From Ottelia alismoides (Eukaryota > Streptophyta > Magnoliopsida > Alismatales > Hydrocharitaceae), in assembly GCA_037367405.1 (NCBI GenBank), contig JAZKJV010005753.1:558001-622000 (forward strand): DNA of 64,000 bases. Reading direction: 5' to 3'. Each line of letters begins with the position of its first letter. The stretch's first letter is position 1. The notes beneath the pieces were generated by a model. The model ran no database searches, had not been told where the DNA came from, and saw only the letters and a list, made by a program, of their open reading frames with translations. Below are positions 46,766 to 57,229 of the stretch, piece after piece. Both the position numbers and the translations under genes were made by a program.

Positions 46766-47952
46766 GCACGGCTTTGTAGTCATTTTTCTATTTTTGTCTC
46801 TCTATATTATAATTGTTTTCTGACATTCTCTCTTTGATTTTTGTGCGAGGTACTGCTTGGACGACTTGGAATTTACTTTTTGAGGACCCGCATGGGAAGA
46901 AGAAGCAGGGAGAAGAAGAAGGAACTTTTATTTCTGAGAGAGAGAGAGAACAATATTTTTGTAATAACTTAGACTTTGGACTTGTGGACTTGGACTTTAC
47001 TCGGGGTCTGTTTCGTCAAGTGCCGGTGCACTTGGGGGACCTCACCGCCGTTTTCCGTGTTTTTGATTTTACCGCCATAACTTGCTATTTGATTCTCGCA
47101 GTTTTAGCCCCTAGACGTAGGAATTTTTGTTGATTGTGACGTAAATTTCTAAGGCCCAACACCTAATAGAATATCTGTTCCTATAGAACGTAATTGGACC
47201 TTACTAAAATTAATTGAAAAAGTTAGTCTAATTGGATTTGAGACCACGTGCCGTGAGGAGTCACATACAGCGCTGGCAGGACCCGTTGTGGCGGGCACCG
47301 AGTGACTCCCAAGATCGGACTCCGGACTCGATTCGGTTAACTAACTATTGTTCTTCACGATCAATAGAAGTTGCTTGTCTAAGGCCGATTTCTTCGTGCA
47401 TCATATAGTTAGTTTATATTCTGTCTTTAATTTTATGCGCGGATCATATTGCATGTAGAGTGCTGGAGTAAGGTACGCATTTTCTATCTCTGCATGCATC
47501 ATTGTGTTTGACCGTGCATTGGCTTTTTCGACTTCCTCCCCCTGTTTTTGGACTCAAATCAATCAAAGAGGAAATCAAAAAGCTCGGTAGGCTTTGTTTG
47601 TATTAAAAAAATCTAAAAAAAAGTGAAAAACCATAAAATTGGGACTGCTAAAACTATTGACCCTAAAAGACACTTCACCCAAAAAAAATTGTCTTGGGGA
47701 GAGCAACCCCCTCATTGTTTGGTTTGCTTGTGCGAGAGAGTGACCCGAACACTAGGTAAAGCCCTCCGGTGCTCATCTCGACTGATTACCGACTCTTCTG
47801 TGCGGGACAGTCGGTTGAGAGAGTATCGGGTATCCCAGCAGGTCACGTAATCGCTCTGATATTTTGATTGTTCACCAAAAATAAAAATTGACAAGATAAT
47901 TTGACCGAGCCTTTACGGTCTTCAGCTCGCGTTGCGTTGGTGAACTGGGGGT
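46766..47952 (+). other. 5' leader of element B
   Basis: About 1.2 kb between the PBS and the gag frame without a supported gene. Packaging and dimerisation signals would be expected here, but none can be named from sequence. Confidence 0.6.
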
Positions 47953-50900
47953 TTGCTTTCGATCATAGTTTTACCAGATCTCATCCACGATCATCCCCAC
48001 ATCACGATGATGGGAAGGAGATCCCTTAGGTTGCCTCTGGCAGCACCGCTATCAAGCACTCCTCCACATTCATCTAGGGCGGTTTCGGAGAGCCAAGACC
48101 CGCTCTCCGAACCTGAGTTTACTACCACCCTGTCCCCCCTTGACCACCCTTCTTCCACCAGTCCTGAGATACCTGTGCAGAGAACGACACAGTTATTTGT
48201 TAACTTGACGGCACCTAAGCCTGGGTCTTTTTCCTTTGCAGAGACCCACAACATGGCCAGCAGTGATGGACGAACCGATGGACAGCCCCAGAGTACCACT
48301 TATGTTCTAGATCAGGGCGCCATCAACAACACCTTGTTAGCCTCCTTAGAGACGATGCAGCGACAGATTCGAGATCAAGGAGCATTCATGGCAGAGGTTC
48401 GTCAGGAATTAGCACAGATGCGAGCTGACAGAGGAGAGAATAACCGAGGAGGTGGTGGAGAGATTCCAGAGTTTGGAGGAGGATCAGACGGAAACCCAGA
48501 GGACCAGCCGGAGCAAGCTAGGCAGCCACGACCGATGAGACAGTTACACAACCCGGCTGCAACTCTGACCCATCGATGGATTCAGCTCCCTGAGATCCTG
48601 GGTGATTTCAAGCTTTCCCCCCAGACCATTCAGCTTTTGCCCAAATTTCATGGGCTAGCCACCGAAGAGCCGCATCTACACCTGCAGGAGTTTGAGATGA
48701 TCTGCAGCACTGTCCACGACAGATATGTGGACGAGGACACTATCAAGATGATAGCGTTCCCTTTCTCCCTGGCCGACAGAGCAGCCAATTGGCTGAAGCA
48801 TTTGGGGAGATTTGTCACCACTTGGGAGCAGCTTCGGACCGAGTACTTAAACAAGTACTATCCACTCGGCCGAACCAATGCAGCACGAGCTCTGATCAAC
48901 AACTTCTCCATGATCCCTAATGAACAGTTTAATGAAGCGTGGGATCGATTCCGTGAGCTCATTGACCGGTGTCCACACCATGACATATCCAAGCCCAATC
49001 TCGTCCAGAGCTTCTTTGGTGGGCTGACACCGGAGCTGCAGGGGCTTGTCAACGCTTCTTGTGGGGGTTCCTACTTCGCCAAGGACGAAGACCAAGTCTG
49101 GGCTATCTATGAGGAGATGGTTGAAAACTACTCAGTGATGTCCCAGACTAGGCTCTATGCTCAAGGGAAACCCCAACCCCATGCCGTGTCCTATCATAGG
49201 ATATCACGGGTTGATGCGGGTCCACCCATTTCTTCGTCAGCAGCAGCAGCCCAGGCAGAATCTTCAGCTGCTGACATGGGTATTATCAGTGAGAAGTTGG
49301 ACCGCATTGAGATAATAGAGAAGAAGCAGTGCCAAGGCATGACACAGATAGATCAATTGGCACAGACTCTTAGTGACCTGAAGACCCACATCTTGTGTCT
49401 CCAAGAGGCACAAGAGGCTTCTCAGCCTCGTTCCAGGTCACGAGCTGATCCCACCAGCAACCGCTCTTCCCAGCACTCTGCCCAGTACCACCAGGTTCAC
49501 CACGTTCAGGCAGAGCCGGTTCAGCAGTTGCAGCAGCACTACTCTCAGACACCACCATCGCAGGACACTCAGATGGTGATGTATCAGCCGGATCAGCCAC
49601 TGGCAGTTCTTTCCCCTTCTCCGTACGAGCAGGAGCCGTTGATGGAAGTCAACGGGATTTGGTATGATCGGCAGCAGCCCGGGATACGCCGGGATCATCC
49701 TGGATTCAGGTGGTCCAATGGAGGTACCTCGTCCCAGCAGCAGCCTCCAGCTCAGGGTGGACAGAGCAGCCAGCAGCAGCAGCCCCATTACTCCCAACCA
49801 CAGCATCACTTCCAGCAGGGTCCTCATCCTTACCATCAAGGACAGCAGTGGAGGCAGCAACAGCAGCCTCAACAGTACTCTCAGCCTCCCCCTCAATTCC
49901 AGCGAGGGAACGCATCTGGTTCTCATGCACCTGTCTATGAGAACCCGGCCCTTGATGACCTCGCCCGCTTACTCACTGACCAGCGGGCGTCCTTCCGGCG
50001 AGAGATGGATGAGTTCCGGCAGGAAATGAGGGAGATAATCAAGGGAAAAGCTGCCATACCCGCTCAGATTGAACCTAACCCGAACAATCTGAAGAGGAAG
50101 TCTGAGCAGGTACAATTTACAGAGGCCGCCACTCCTAGTGATATTTTGAATGATATTTCTTCCCCCATATTTGATGCTAATTTTGTAAAACTTAGGAGCG
50201 GTAGAAGGCCAGCCGGCGGCGCCTCGTCTGAACGACAACCCATTGATGATTCGAAAGCGTCAGACGAGGAGGATAGCGGTGCTGATGCCGCTGATGATGT
50301 TGATGACGGTGGTGCTGACGCCACCAAGGATGATGATCCAGTCGACGGTACTGATACCGTCATTTCTCCAGATGCAGTTAGTGGTACTGATGCCACTATT
50401 AGATGTGATGCTGAGCCAGAGCGCGGTGCTGATGACGCAAAGACAGATGCTGTGGGTGGTGCTGATGCCACCATTTCTAGTTCTGTTGTGTTGCCTCATA
50501 CCTATGTCTCTCAGGACATTATCAAAAATAACAAAAAAATGAATAAAAGAAAGGTTTCTTTATCTACTCAGAGTCCATATGTGTTGCATGATCACTCTTG
50601 TATGGATTCCAGTCCTTCCCAGCAACAGGAACCTCTTCCTGACCCTCTATCTGAGGAGGGTCCAGCTATCCCTTTCCCTCAGGCACTCCGCTTAGGGCAA
50701 GGGAAGAAAATGAAAAATCCAAAAAATTCACAACAGTTAGAGTTCAGCCAACAGATGATTGACAGATTCCATATCCAGCTGACTCTACAGGAGGCATTAG
50801 AGCACATCCCTCTCTTCCAGAAGCACTTGAGAGAGAAGACCACTATACGTAGGAAGAAGAGGAATGCAGAAATCCATGTGCTGACACGTGACACCTGCTT

Positions 50901-51951
50901 CGCTATACAAAATAAATTGCCAGCCAAGAAACCTGATGCAGGAGCTCCATATGTCAGATGCCACATTCATGAGCAGCAATTTGATCGTACTCTTTTGGAC
51001 AGCGGTTCTTCGATTAACCTCCTTCCGTCTGCCTTACTCGATCGATTCGAGTTTGGCCCTCTTAGACAGATCAGGACGATCCTTCAGTTTGCTGATAGAT
51101 CTGTAAAGAGGCCAAAGGGGTTACTTAAGGACGTTGTCGTCACAATTCAGGGCCTGAAATTCCCTGTGGACTTTGTTGTATTGGACATGGATATCCCTGA
51201 ATGTGTGATCGATGCCCCCATCATTTTAGGAAGACTATTATTGGCCACAGCCAAGGCGGTAACCGACCATGATAGTGGGAAGGTATACTTTCGCATCGAG
51301 AGCGAAAGTGTACAAATAGAGACGATCGAGGAGACACGATTTAAAGATTCAGAGTGCTCAGATCAGATGACCGACTCAGAGCGAATGACAGATGCAGAGC
51401 TAGACATCCACCATGAGTGTGACTTTGTGATTACAGACGACGAAGCAGTTTGGGCAGATCCCGCATCACGAGCTCTTGCCACATCCTCAGATAGTGAAGA
51501 TTCACATATCGTGGCAGATGAGAGTTCAGAGATCACACTCATGGCACAGGATACAGTAGAGGCTGATTACCATGATCAGGATAGCGAAGACGATTTTATC
51601 TCATGCGCTTCAGATTCAGATTCCTCAGACACAGACGCCAACTTTGATTGGCAGGAGTTCGATGAATATTTACCGTGTCTGGTGCCTGCAGAGCCGACAG
51701 CTAGGACGGAGAGTGAGCCAGGACAGCTGACAGATATACCAGCAGAGCCATCTTCGTCAGATTTACCATTACGAGAGTTCTCACACACAGATCTGGTAGC
51801 ATTCACTCAGACATTTCAGAAACCAGATTTACCAGTTCCCACTTGTCCAGAATTGAAGACCTTACCGCAGAGCATGAAGTATAGATTCCTTGCAGGAGAG
51901 CCAAATATGTTCCCAGTCATTATCTCAGCAGATTTGACTGAAGACCAATAA
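47953..51951 (+). CDS. Element B gag and protease (first part of gag-pro-pol)
   Basis: The retrotransposon gag domain covers about residues 205-400 (LPKFHGLATEEPH through WDRFRELIDRCPHH). A glutamine- and proline-rich tail follows, then an acidic low-complexity linker (about 770-850) carrying the mini-hairpin array. The aspartic protease has DSG at 1016-1018 (LLDSGSSINLLP), followed by a second acidic linker. The frame stops at TAA 51949-51951, where element A has GAA in the same reading frame; the next frame continues into pol without a shift. A start at the paired ATGs at 48007/48010 may be the real one. No CCHC knuckle is seen. The stop is most simply a nonsense change. Confidence 0.9.
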   Translation: MLSIIVLPDLIHDHPHITMMGRRSLRLPLAAPLSSTPPHSSRAVSESQDPLSEPEFTTTLSPLDHPSSTSPEIPVQRTTQLFVNLTAPKPGSFSFAETHNMASSDGRTDGQPQSTTYVLDQGAINNTLLASLETMQRQIRDQGAFMAEVRQELAQMRADRGENNRGGGGEIPEFGGGSDGNPEDQPEQARQPRPMRQLHNPAATLTHRWIQLPEILGDFKLSPQTIQLLPKFHGLATEEPHLHLQEFEMICSTVHDRYVDEDTIKMIAFPFSLADRAANWLKHLGRFVTTWEQLRTEYLNKYYPLGRTNAARALINNFSMIPNEQFNEAWDRFRELIDRCPHHDISKPNLVQSFFGGLTPELQGLVNASCGGSYFAKDEDQVWAIYEEMVENYSVMSQTRLYAQGKPQPHAVSYHRISRVDAGPPISSSAAAAQAESSAADMGIISEKLDRIEIIEKKQCQGMTQIDQLAQTLSDLKTHILCLQEAQEASQPRSRSRADPTSNRSSQHSAQYHQVHHVQAEPVQQLQQHYSQTPPSQDTQMVMYQPDQPLAVLSPSPYEQEPLMEVNGIWYDRQQPGIRRDHPGFRWSNGGTSSQQQPPAQGGQSSQQQQPHYSQPQHHFQQGPHPYHQGQQWRQQQQPQQYSQPPPQFQRGNASGSHAPVYENPALDDLARLLTDQRASFRREMDEFRQEMREIIKGKAAIPAQIEPNPNNLKRKSEQVQFTEAATPSDILNDISSPIFDANFVKLRSGRRPAGGASSERQPIDDSKASDEEDSGADAADDVDDGGADATKDDDPVDGTDTVISPDAVSGTDATIRCDAEPERGADDAKTDAVGGADATISSSVVLPHTYVSQDIIKNNKKMNKRKVSLSTQSPYVLHDHSCMDSSPSQQQEPLPDPLSEEGPAIPFPQALRLGQGKKMKNPKNSQQLEFSQQMIDRFHIQLTLQEALEHIPLFQKHLREKTTIRRKKRNAEIHVLTRDTCFAIQNKLPAKKPDAGAPYVRCHIHEQQFDRTLLDSGSSINLLPSALLDRFEFGPLRQIRTILQFADRSVKRPKGLLKDVVVTIQGLKFPVDFVVLDMDIPECVIDAPIILGRLLLATAKAVTDHDSGKVYFRIESESVQIETIEETRFKDSECSDQMTDSERMTDAELDIHHECDFVITDDEAVWADPASRALATSSDSEDSHIVADESSEITLMAQDTVEADYHDQDSEDDFISCASDSDSSDTDANFDWQEFDEYLPCLVPAEPTARTESEPGQLTDIPAEPSSSDLPLREFSHTDLVAFTQTFQKPDLPVPTCPELKTLPQSMKYRFLAGEPNMFPVIISADLTEDQ
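50275..50472 (+). repeat. Array of covarying 18-bp mini-hairpins in the gag-protease linker of B
   Basis: Units lie at 50275, 50308, 50344, 50380, 50422 (degenerate) and 50455, each 18 bases long and each starting on a codon boundary. Stems are AGCGG/CCGCT, GGTGG/CCACC, GACGG/CCGTC, AGTGG/CCACT and GGTGG/CCACC around T(G/A)CTGA(T/C)(G/A) loops. The first and last codons of each perfect unit are reverse complements although they encode different residues (S/A, G/T, D/V, S/T, G/T). Confidence 0.85.
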
Positions 51952-51960
51952 TCTCGTCTG

Positions 51961-54741
51961 ATGGAGGTTCTTGAAAGAAACCGCAAGGCAATTGGATGGA
52001 GTGTGGCTGATCTCCAGGGGATAAGTTCGGCCCTATGCTCCCACCACATTTATCTCGAAGAAGACGCCAAGCCCTCGCGTGAGTTCCAACGAAGGCTGAA
52101 CCCGAATCTTCGAGAAGTGGTTATGAAGGAAATATCTAAGTGGTGGAGCGCCGATTTTATCTACCCCATCTCTGACTCTAAGTGGGTTAGTCCATTGCAT
52201 GTGGTACCCAAGAAGACGGGTATCACCACAGTTGTGAATGAGTCTGGAGAGGAGATAGCCACCCGAGTACCCACTTCTTGGAGGGTCTGTGTGGACTACA
52301 GACGATTGAAACAGGCCACCAAAAAGGACCACTTCCCGCTACCATTCATAGATCAGATCATTGAGAGATTAGCTGGGAAGAGTTACTACTGCTTTCTGGA
52401 TGGGTATTCGGGATACAATCAAGTGGCCATAGCGCCTGAAGACCAAGAGAAAACAACGTTCACCTGTCCGTTTGGGACGTATGCTTTTCGACGGATGCCC
52501 TTTGGATTATGTAATGCCCCGGCTACATTCCAGAGGTGCATGCTCTCTATTTTCTCGGACATGGTTGGTGAATTTTTAGAAGTCTTCATGGATGATTTCT
52601 CGGTTTATGGTGACAGTTTTGATGCATGTCTTGATTACCTAGACCGAGTACTTCAGCGCTGCATTGAGGTCAACTTAGTCTTATCTTGGGAGAAGAGTCA
52701 CTTCATGGTGACTCAGGGGACGGTCCTTGGCCACATCATCTCCAACAGGGGCATGGAGGTCGACCCGGCCAAGGTGGATATCATCAAGAAGCTCAATCCA
52801 CCGTCCAATATACGACAGTTGCGGTCTTTTCTGGGGCATGTCGGTTTTTACCGACGGTTTATACAGGACTTCAGCAAAATTGCCCGACCGCTCACAGATT
52901 TGTTGACAAAAGACACTGAGTTCCTTGTAGATGATAAGTGTCTTGCATCATTTGAGACTCTCAAGCATCTAGTTGTCGAAGCTCCTGTCCTTCAGCCGCC
53001 TGATTGGTCTCTCCCATTCGAGATCATGACGGATGCTTCTGATTTTGCCATAGGGGCTGTGCTAGGACAGAGGAGAGATGGAGCGCCTTTTTCTATTCAC
53101 TACGCTAGCCGAACAATGGATGCCGCTCAACGGAATTACACAGTCACAGAGAAAGAAATGCTAGCTGTAGTCTTTGCCTTGGATAAGTTTCGATCTTACA
53201 TTCTTGGATCTAAAGTGACTATCTATACTGACCACACCGTCATCCGATACTTAATGGCAAAGAAGGATGCCAAAGCCAGATTGACCAGATGGATCCTTCT
53301 ACTCCAGGAGTTTGATATAGAGATTAAGGATAAACCTGGAGTTAAAAATGTTGTGGCGGATCACCTCTCCCGTTTAGAGAACCTTGAGGATTCGGATCAG
53401 ATTACACCTATTACAGAGACTTTTCCAGATGAGGCGATCCTTGCAATCACCTCACTTCCATGGTACGCTGATATTGTGAATTACCTTGTCACGAAGAAGG
53501 TCCCACAAGAATGGCCCAGACAGCGACTTGAGACCTTTCTTGCAAAAGCCAAGTCGTACCATTGGGAGAATTCCACTCTTTATCATGAAGGAGGGGATAG
53601 CATCTGGAGACGGTGTATTCCTCAAGAAGAGCAACATAGTGTCCTCACCTATTGCCACAAGCTTGAGGCAGGAGGACATCATTCTGGGAGACGGACAACA
53701 CAGAAGGTGCTTCAATCCGGCCTTTGGTGGCCTACCCTCTTCAAGGATTCAGATGAATTCGTGAAGAGGTGTACTGACTGTCAGAAAATGGGCACTTGTG
53801 GACAGAGAGATATGATGCCGATGCAGCCCATTCATTTCTGTGAGGTTTTTGACGCATGGGGCATCGATTTCATGGGTCCATTTCCTAAGAGTCAGGGATT
53901 TGAGTATATCTTGCTTGCTGTAGATTATGTGAGTCGTTGGGTTGAGGCCATCCCCGCCCGAACCGCAGATGCTAATACCGTTTGCAATTTCTTGAGGAAA
54001 AATATCATTTCACGGTTCGGGGTACCTAGAGTGTTGATATCAGACGGGGGGACTCATTTTATCAATGACAAGGTAAGGGCCCTTGCTAACGAGTTCAGCA
54101 TAGATCATAGAGTTGCCACTCCTTATCATCCACAGACGAATGGTCTTGCTGAGGTTTCTAACAGGGAGATTAAGACTATATTGCAGAAGGTAGTCCGCCC
54201 AGACCGAAAGGATTGGTCGCAGCTTTTAGACTCGGTCTTGTGGGCATATCGGACATCCTTCAAGACTCCATTGGGTACATCTCCATTCCGACTCGTTTAT
54301 GGCAAGCCGTGCCACTTACCAGTTGAGCTGAAGCATAAGTCACTATGGGCTGTTACTGAGATATTTTTGGATCCAGAGAGTGTAGGAGATCAGAGAAAGG
54401 CAGAATTGGCAGCCCTGGAGGAACTTAGAGATACAGCATTCTCGAGTAGCCTACAGTATAAGGAACGAGTAAAAATATGGCATGATTCTCACATCAGCCA
54501 TAAGCAGTTTGAACCGAATCAGAAAGTATGGTTATTCGATGCAAGGCTAAAGCTATTTCCAGGGAAGTTGCAGAGCAAATGGAAGGGACCATACTTGGTC
54601 CGGAAGGTGCACGACAATGGCAGCATTGATATATCTGAGATGTCATATGAATCCACCTTCCGAGTTAACGGTCAGCGCCTAAAGCCATATCTTGATCATG
54701 AACCGCTGATCGTCGATGTTGCCCCGATTCATTTTGCATGA
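51961..54741 (+). CDS. Element B pol: RT, RNase H, integrase
   Basis: The frame is in phase with gag-pro, so this is the second part of one polyprotein split by a stop; the methionine at 51961 is the next available one. RT carries [10 protein letters not shown] and catalytic FMDD at residues 209-212. RNase H has D358. Integrase has its zinc finger ([11 protein letters not shown] to CTDCQ) and catalytic D636, D695 and E731 ([14 protein letters not shown]). It ends HFA with no chromodomain and no envelope frame after it. All catalytic residues are present, so only the upstream stop prevents an uninterrupted polyprotein. It is very similar to element A pol throughout. Confidence 0.93.
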   Translation: MEVLERNRKAIGWSVADLQGISSALCSHHIYLEEDAKPSREFQRRLNPNLREVVMKEISKWWSADFIYPISDSKWVSPLHVVPKKTGITTVVNESGEEIATRVPTSWRVCVDYRRLKQATKKDHFPLPFIDQIIERLAGKSYYCFLDGYSGYNQVAIAPEDQEKTTFTCPFGTYAFRRMPFGLCNAPATFQRCMLSIFSDMVGEFLEVFMDDFSVYGDSFDACLDYLDRVLQRCIEVNLVLSWEKSHFMVTQGTVLGHIISNRGMEVDPAKVDIIKKLNPPSNIRQLRSFLGHVGFYRRFIQDFSKIARPLTDLLTKDTEFLVDDKCLASFETLKHLVVEAPVLQPPDWSLPFEIMTDASDFAIGAVLGQRRDGAPFSIHYASRTMDAAQRNYTVTEKEMLAVVFALDKFRSYILGSKVTIYTDHTVIRYLMAKKDAKARLTRWILLLQEFDIEIKDKPGVKNVVADHLSRLENLEDSDQITPITETFPDEAILAITSLPWYADIVNYLVTKKVPQEWPRQRLETFLAKAKSYHWENSTLYHEGGDSIWRRCIPQEEQHSVLTYCHKLEAGGHHSGRRTTQKVLQSGLWWPTLFKDSDEFVKRCTDCQKMGTCGQRDMMPMQPIHFCEVFDAWGIDFMGPFPKSQGFEYILLAVDYVSRWVEAIPARTADANTVCNFLRKNIISRFGVPRVLISDGGTHFINDKVRALANEFSIDHRVATPYHPQTNGLAEVSNREIKTILQKVVRPDRKDWSQLLDSVLWAYRTSFKTPLGTSPFRLVYGKPCHLPVELKHKSLWAVTEIFLDPESVGDQRKAELAALEELRDTAFSSSLQYKERVKIWHDSHISHKQFEPNQKVWLFDARLKLFPGKLQSKWKGPYLVRKVHDNGSIDISEMSYESTFRVNGQRLKPYLDHEPLIVDVAPIHFA

Positions 54742-54871
54742 GATGTAGTCTTTGACTCACATCATTTGCATCTCATGCCTGATTTTCACTTTCTCTCGCA
54801 ATTGTATAGATCCAGATGTCCATATCACACATTCTTTTGTCTAAACACCCCATTTCTAGCTTATGATTATG

Positions 54872-54904
54872 CTATACTTAGGGTGTACTTTACCCTAAGT
54901 ATAG
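54872..54904 (+). promoter_or_regulatory. Hairpin 1 of element B (13-bp stem)
   Basis: CTATACTTAGGGT pairs perfectly with ACCCTAAGTATAG around loop GTACTTT. The 3' arm continues as GGGGGTG, copying the polypurine tract. Confidence 0.8.
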
Positions 54905-54958
54905 GGGGGTGTCAGACGTTTGATTATTCTTTAGATTCTTTTTACCTCTGTTTTGCTG

Positions 54959-54992
54959 CCTATACTTAGGGATATTTTACCCTAAGTATAGG
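54959..54992 (+). promoter_or_regulatory. Hairpin 2 of element B (13-bp stem)
   Basis: CCTATACTTAGGG pairs with CCCTAAGTATAGG around loop ATATTTTA; the 3' arm runs on as GGAGG. Confidence 0.8.
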
Positions 54993-55046
54993 GGAGGTAG
55001 ACTCTGTATATTCATCTCCTCGGTTTTCTCCTTTGTGTACAGTCTG

Positions 55047-55078
55047 CTATACTTAGGATTACTTGATCCTAAGTATAG
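55047..55078 (+). promoter_or_regulatory. Hairpin 3 of element B (13-bp stem)
   Basis: CTATACTTAGGAT pairs with ATCCTAAGTATAG around loop TACTTG; the 3' arm runs on as GGGGGA. Confidence 0.8.
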
Positions 55079-55210
55079 GGGGATCACCGACTTCTATTGA
55101 TTTTATTCTTTTATTCGTCGTTGTAGTATACTATTCTTCTCACTTTTCTATACGAAGCACGAGTTATGTCTTTATTTCCAGCTCTTTGATCACTATGAGG
55201 ACATAGTTCG

Positions 55211-55229
55211 AGCTAAGTATAGGGGGGTG
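55211..55229 (+). promoter_or_regulatory. PPT-like motif 4 of element B
   Basis: AGCTAAGTATAGGGGGGTG repeats the 3' arm of the hairpins without its own adjacent 5' arm. It sits in the loop of a larger inverted repeat. Confidence 0.6.
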
Positions 55230-57216
55230 TCGTATATATTGTATATATACTTTAGCCATAACTCGTACTTTCATATTTTTAATATGGCTAAAATACTGTG
55301 TAAATATTAAAAAAAAAAGAGATGCATAAATTTCCTCAAAATTTTTCCTTGTACATACTGGCTAATAAGTCAGGTTAAAATATTTTGAAAAAAATATTTT
55401 GAAAGTAGTTTGAAAATCTATTTGAAAAATCTTTTGAAAACTATTTGAAAAATGTTTGAAAAATATTTTCAACCTGTGTAAAAATATTGTGGATTGTAAA
55501 ACTATTTGCAAATGTTTGGAAAAATGGTTGAAAAATTATATTGAAAATCTATATATACTATTTGAAAAATGTTTGCCAAATAGTTTTCAAATGTGTGTAA
55601 ATGTTTGTAAAATTGTGTGCAAAATTATTTTGGACTATAGTTTTCAAAATTATTTGTAAAATTATTTTCAAATAAATTTGAGGAATATATGCATCACAAA
55701 AAAAATAATAAAATAATAATAAAAAAATGAATAAAATAAAAATTAAAAAAATCCAACTGTGTATATACATGTATAAATTACTCAAGTTGTAAATTCTTGC
55801 ATTTCATGCTTGTAAAATAATCAACTCACTCTTGTGTAAATATGTATCTTTTTCTTTTAAAAAAAACTTTGTATATATTTATATATTTTTCTAACTATTT
55901 ACATTGAAAAAAAAACTTTTGCATGTGCATCTTTTTTCAAAAATCCATAAAAATTTCAAAAATTTGAAAATTGTTTCACAAAAAGATTTTTGTTTTCTCT
56001 ATGCATTGTACATATTTTCTTGCATTGGCATGTGCATTTTTCAGGATAGTCTTGACGATTAAACTAAGTCTGGAATAAATTTGAAGAATGGAGCTTAGTT
56101 GGACCTTAATCCACTTAATTTCAGAGGAACCTTATAAGATGTGGAGTTAAGACTTTTCAGGTCCTAGTGACTTAATTCTTTGGGTCTACACGACTATGAG
56201 CATATGTCATCTTGATGAGCCTAAGTAGAACACTTAACAACACACGCATGACTCTTAGAGACAATGGCTTGACTTGCACCAGCACTTTACACATGGCTCT
56301 CCACGGATGAGGTGGTGAGGAGGCAGTTTCCTTTGGCTTGGGGTAGCATATGAGGGTAGTACTTCTAGGCGGAACCTCTCTTCTTATTCTAGTGAAGGAA
56401 GTGCGTCTCAACTTGGTCTAGTGGTGATGAAGGCTAAAGACAGAAGCCGTGGGTTGCAATAAAGCTTCAAAAGAGGGATAGTCTACTGGCTCAAGAGGAA
56501 AATTTCTTGTATATATTCTGCACCATGTAGATATGTTGTACAGAGGCATTTGAAAAAAAAAGAGAAAAAAAAGAAAAAAAAAGAAAAAAATGCAAAAATG
56601 CAAAAAGAACTCCAAAAAAGTGGTGGGTCGGATTGAAAATTTAATAACCCCACCGGAGTGTATATAGTGAAATAAAGCAAAAGCTTATGGCATCCATGTT
56701 ACATCTCATGAAGCTTGCAGCGGGAGACTTAGCTACACTGGCTGAGCTTCCAAAAGTCTATACTTCTTCCCCCTCTTCTTGAGCCGGTTGCACTTGAACT
56801 TAGAAGGGAATACCCCGCTTCTCGAGGAAAGAGTTGCTAGACCGAGGCATTAGAGTTACCAGATTAGGGGAGGTTGCTTCTTTGTTACTTCTGAGGTGGG
56901 GAGCTACATATCACTTACACTGCATGGAAAGATTCATGGTCATTAGAGTTTGTGTATGTAGACTTGTTCTGATCTGGTTTATTGAGGAGTCTTGTCCATA
57001 GATTGGTGGAACTTAAAGGCTGTTAGGTTTTAAATCCATGTCCTATTAAGGTTCCGGCACACAAATAATCCAAAGGTCTGACAGAGCTCCAGACTACATT
57101 TTTATGAAGATAAGTTTAAAAGTCAACATTATTCTAACTTCTTTCCTTTTTCTTTTCTTTATTTTTGTTTTCACTTATTTATCAAATAAGTGTTTGCTAA
57201 GGGACTAGCAAAGGTA

Positions 57217-57229
57217 AAGTATAGGGGAA
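57217..57229 (+). promoter_or_regulatory. Polypurine tract of element B
   Basis: AAGTATAGGGGAA lies directly before the TG of the 3' LTR, the position of the plus-strand primer. Its core AAGTATAGGGG is shared with the four upstream motifs. Confidence 0.85.

Larger units (their letters stand above)
54742..57229 (+). other. 3' noncoding region of element B with hairpin and PPT-like array
   Basis: 2.5 kb with no env-like frame. It contains three strong hairpins, a fourth PPT-like motif (55211-55229) enclosed by a 14-base inverted repeat (55155-55168 with 55257-55270, 13 of 14 paired), long AT-rich stretches rich in TTTGAAAA words, and the terminal polypurine tract. The order matches element A. 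Confidence 0.8.

Noticed and set aside
51949..51951. Programmed stop-codon readthrough between protease and RT
   Set aside because: Elements A and B have different stop codons at different positions and each is sense in the other copy, which does not fit a conserved recoding site. Retained only as a lower-interest observation.
54742..57229. An envelope-like gene after pol, as reported in some Athila elements
   Set aside because: No frame longer than about 80 codons with membrane-protein character is found in B or in the equivalent part of A.
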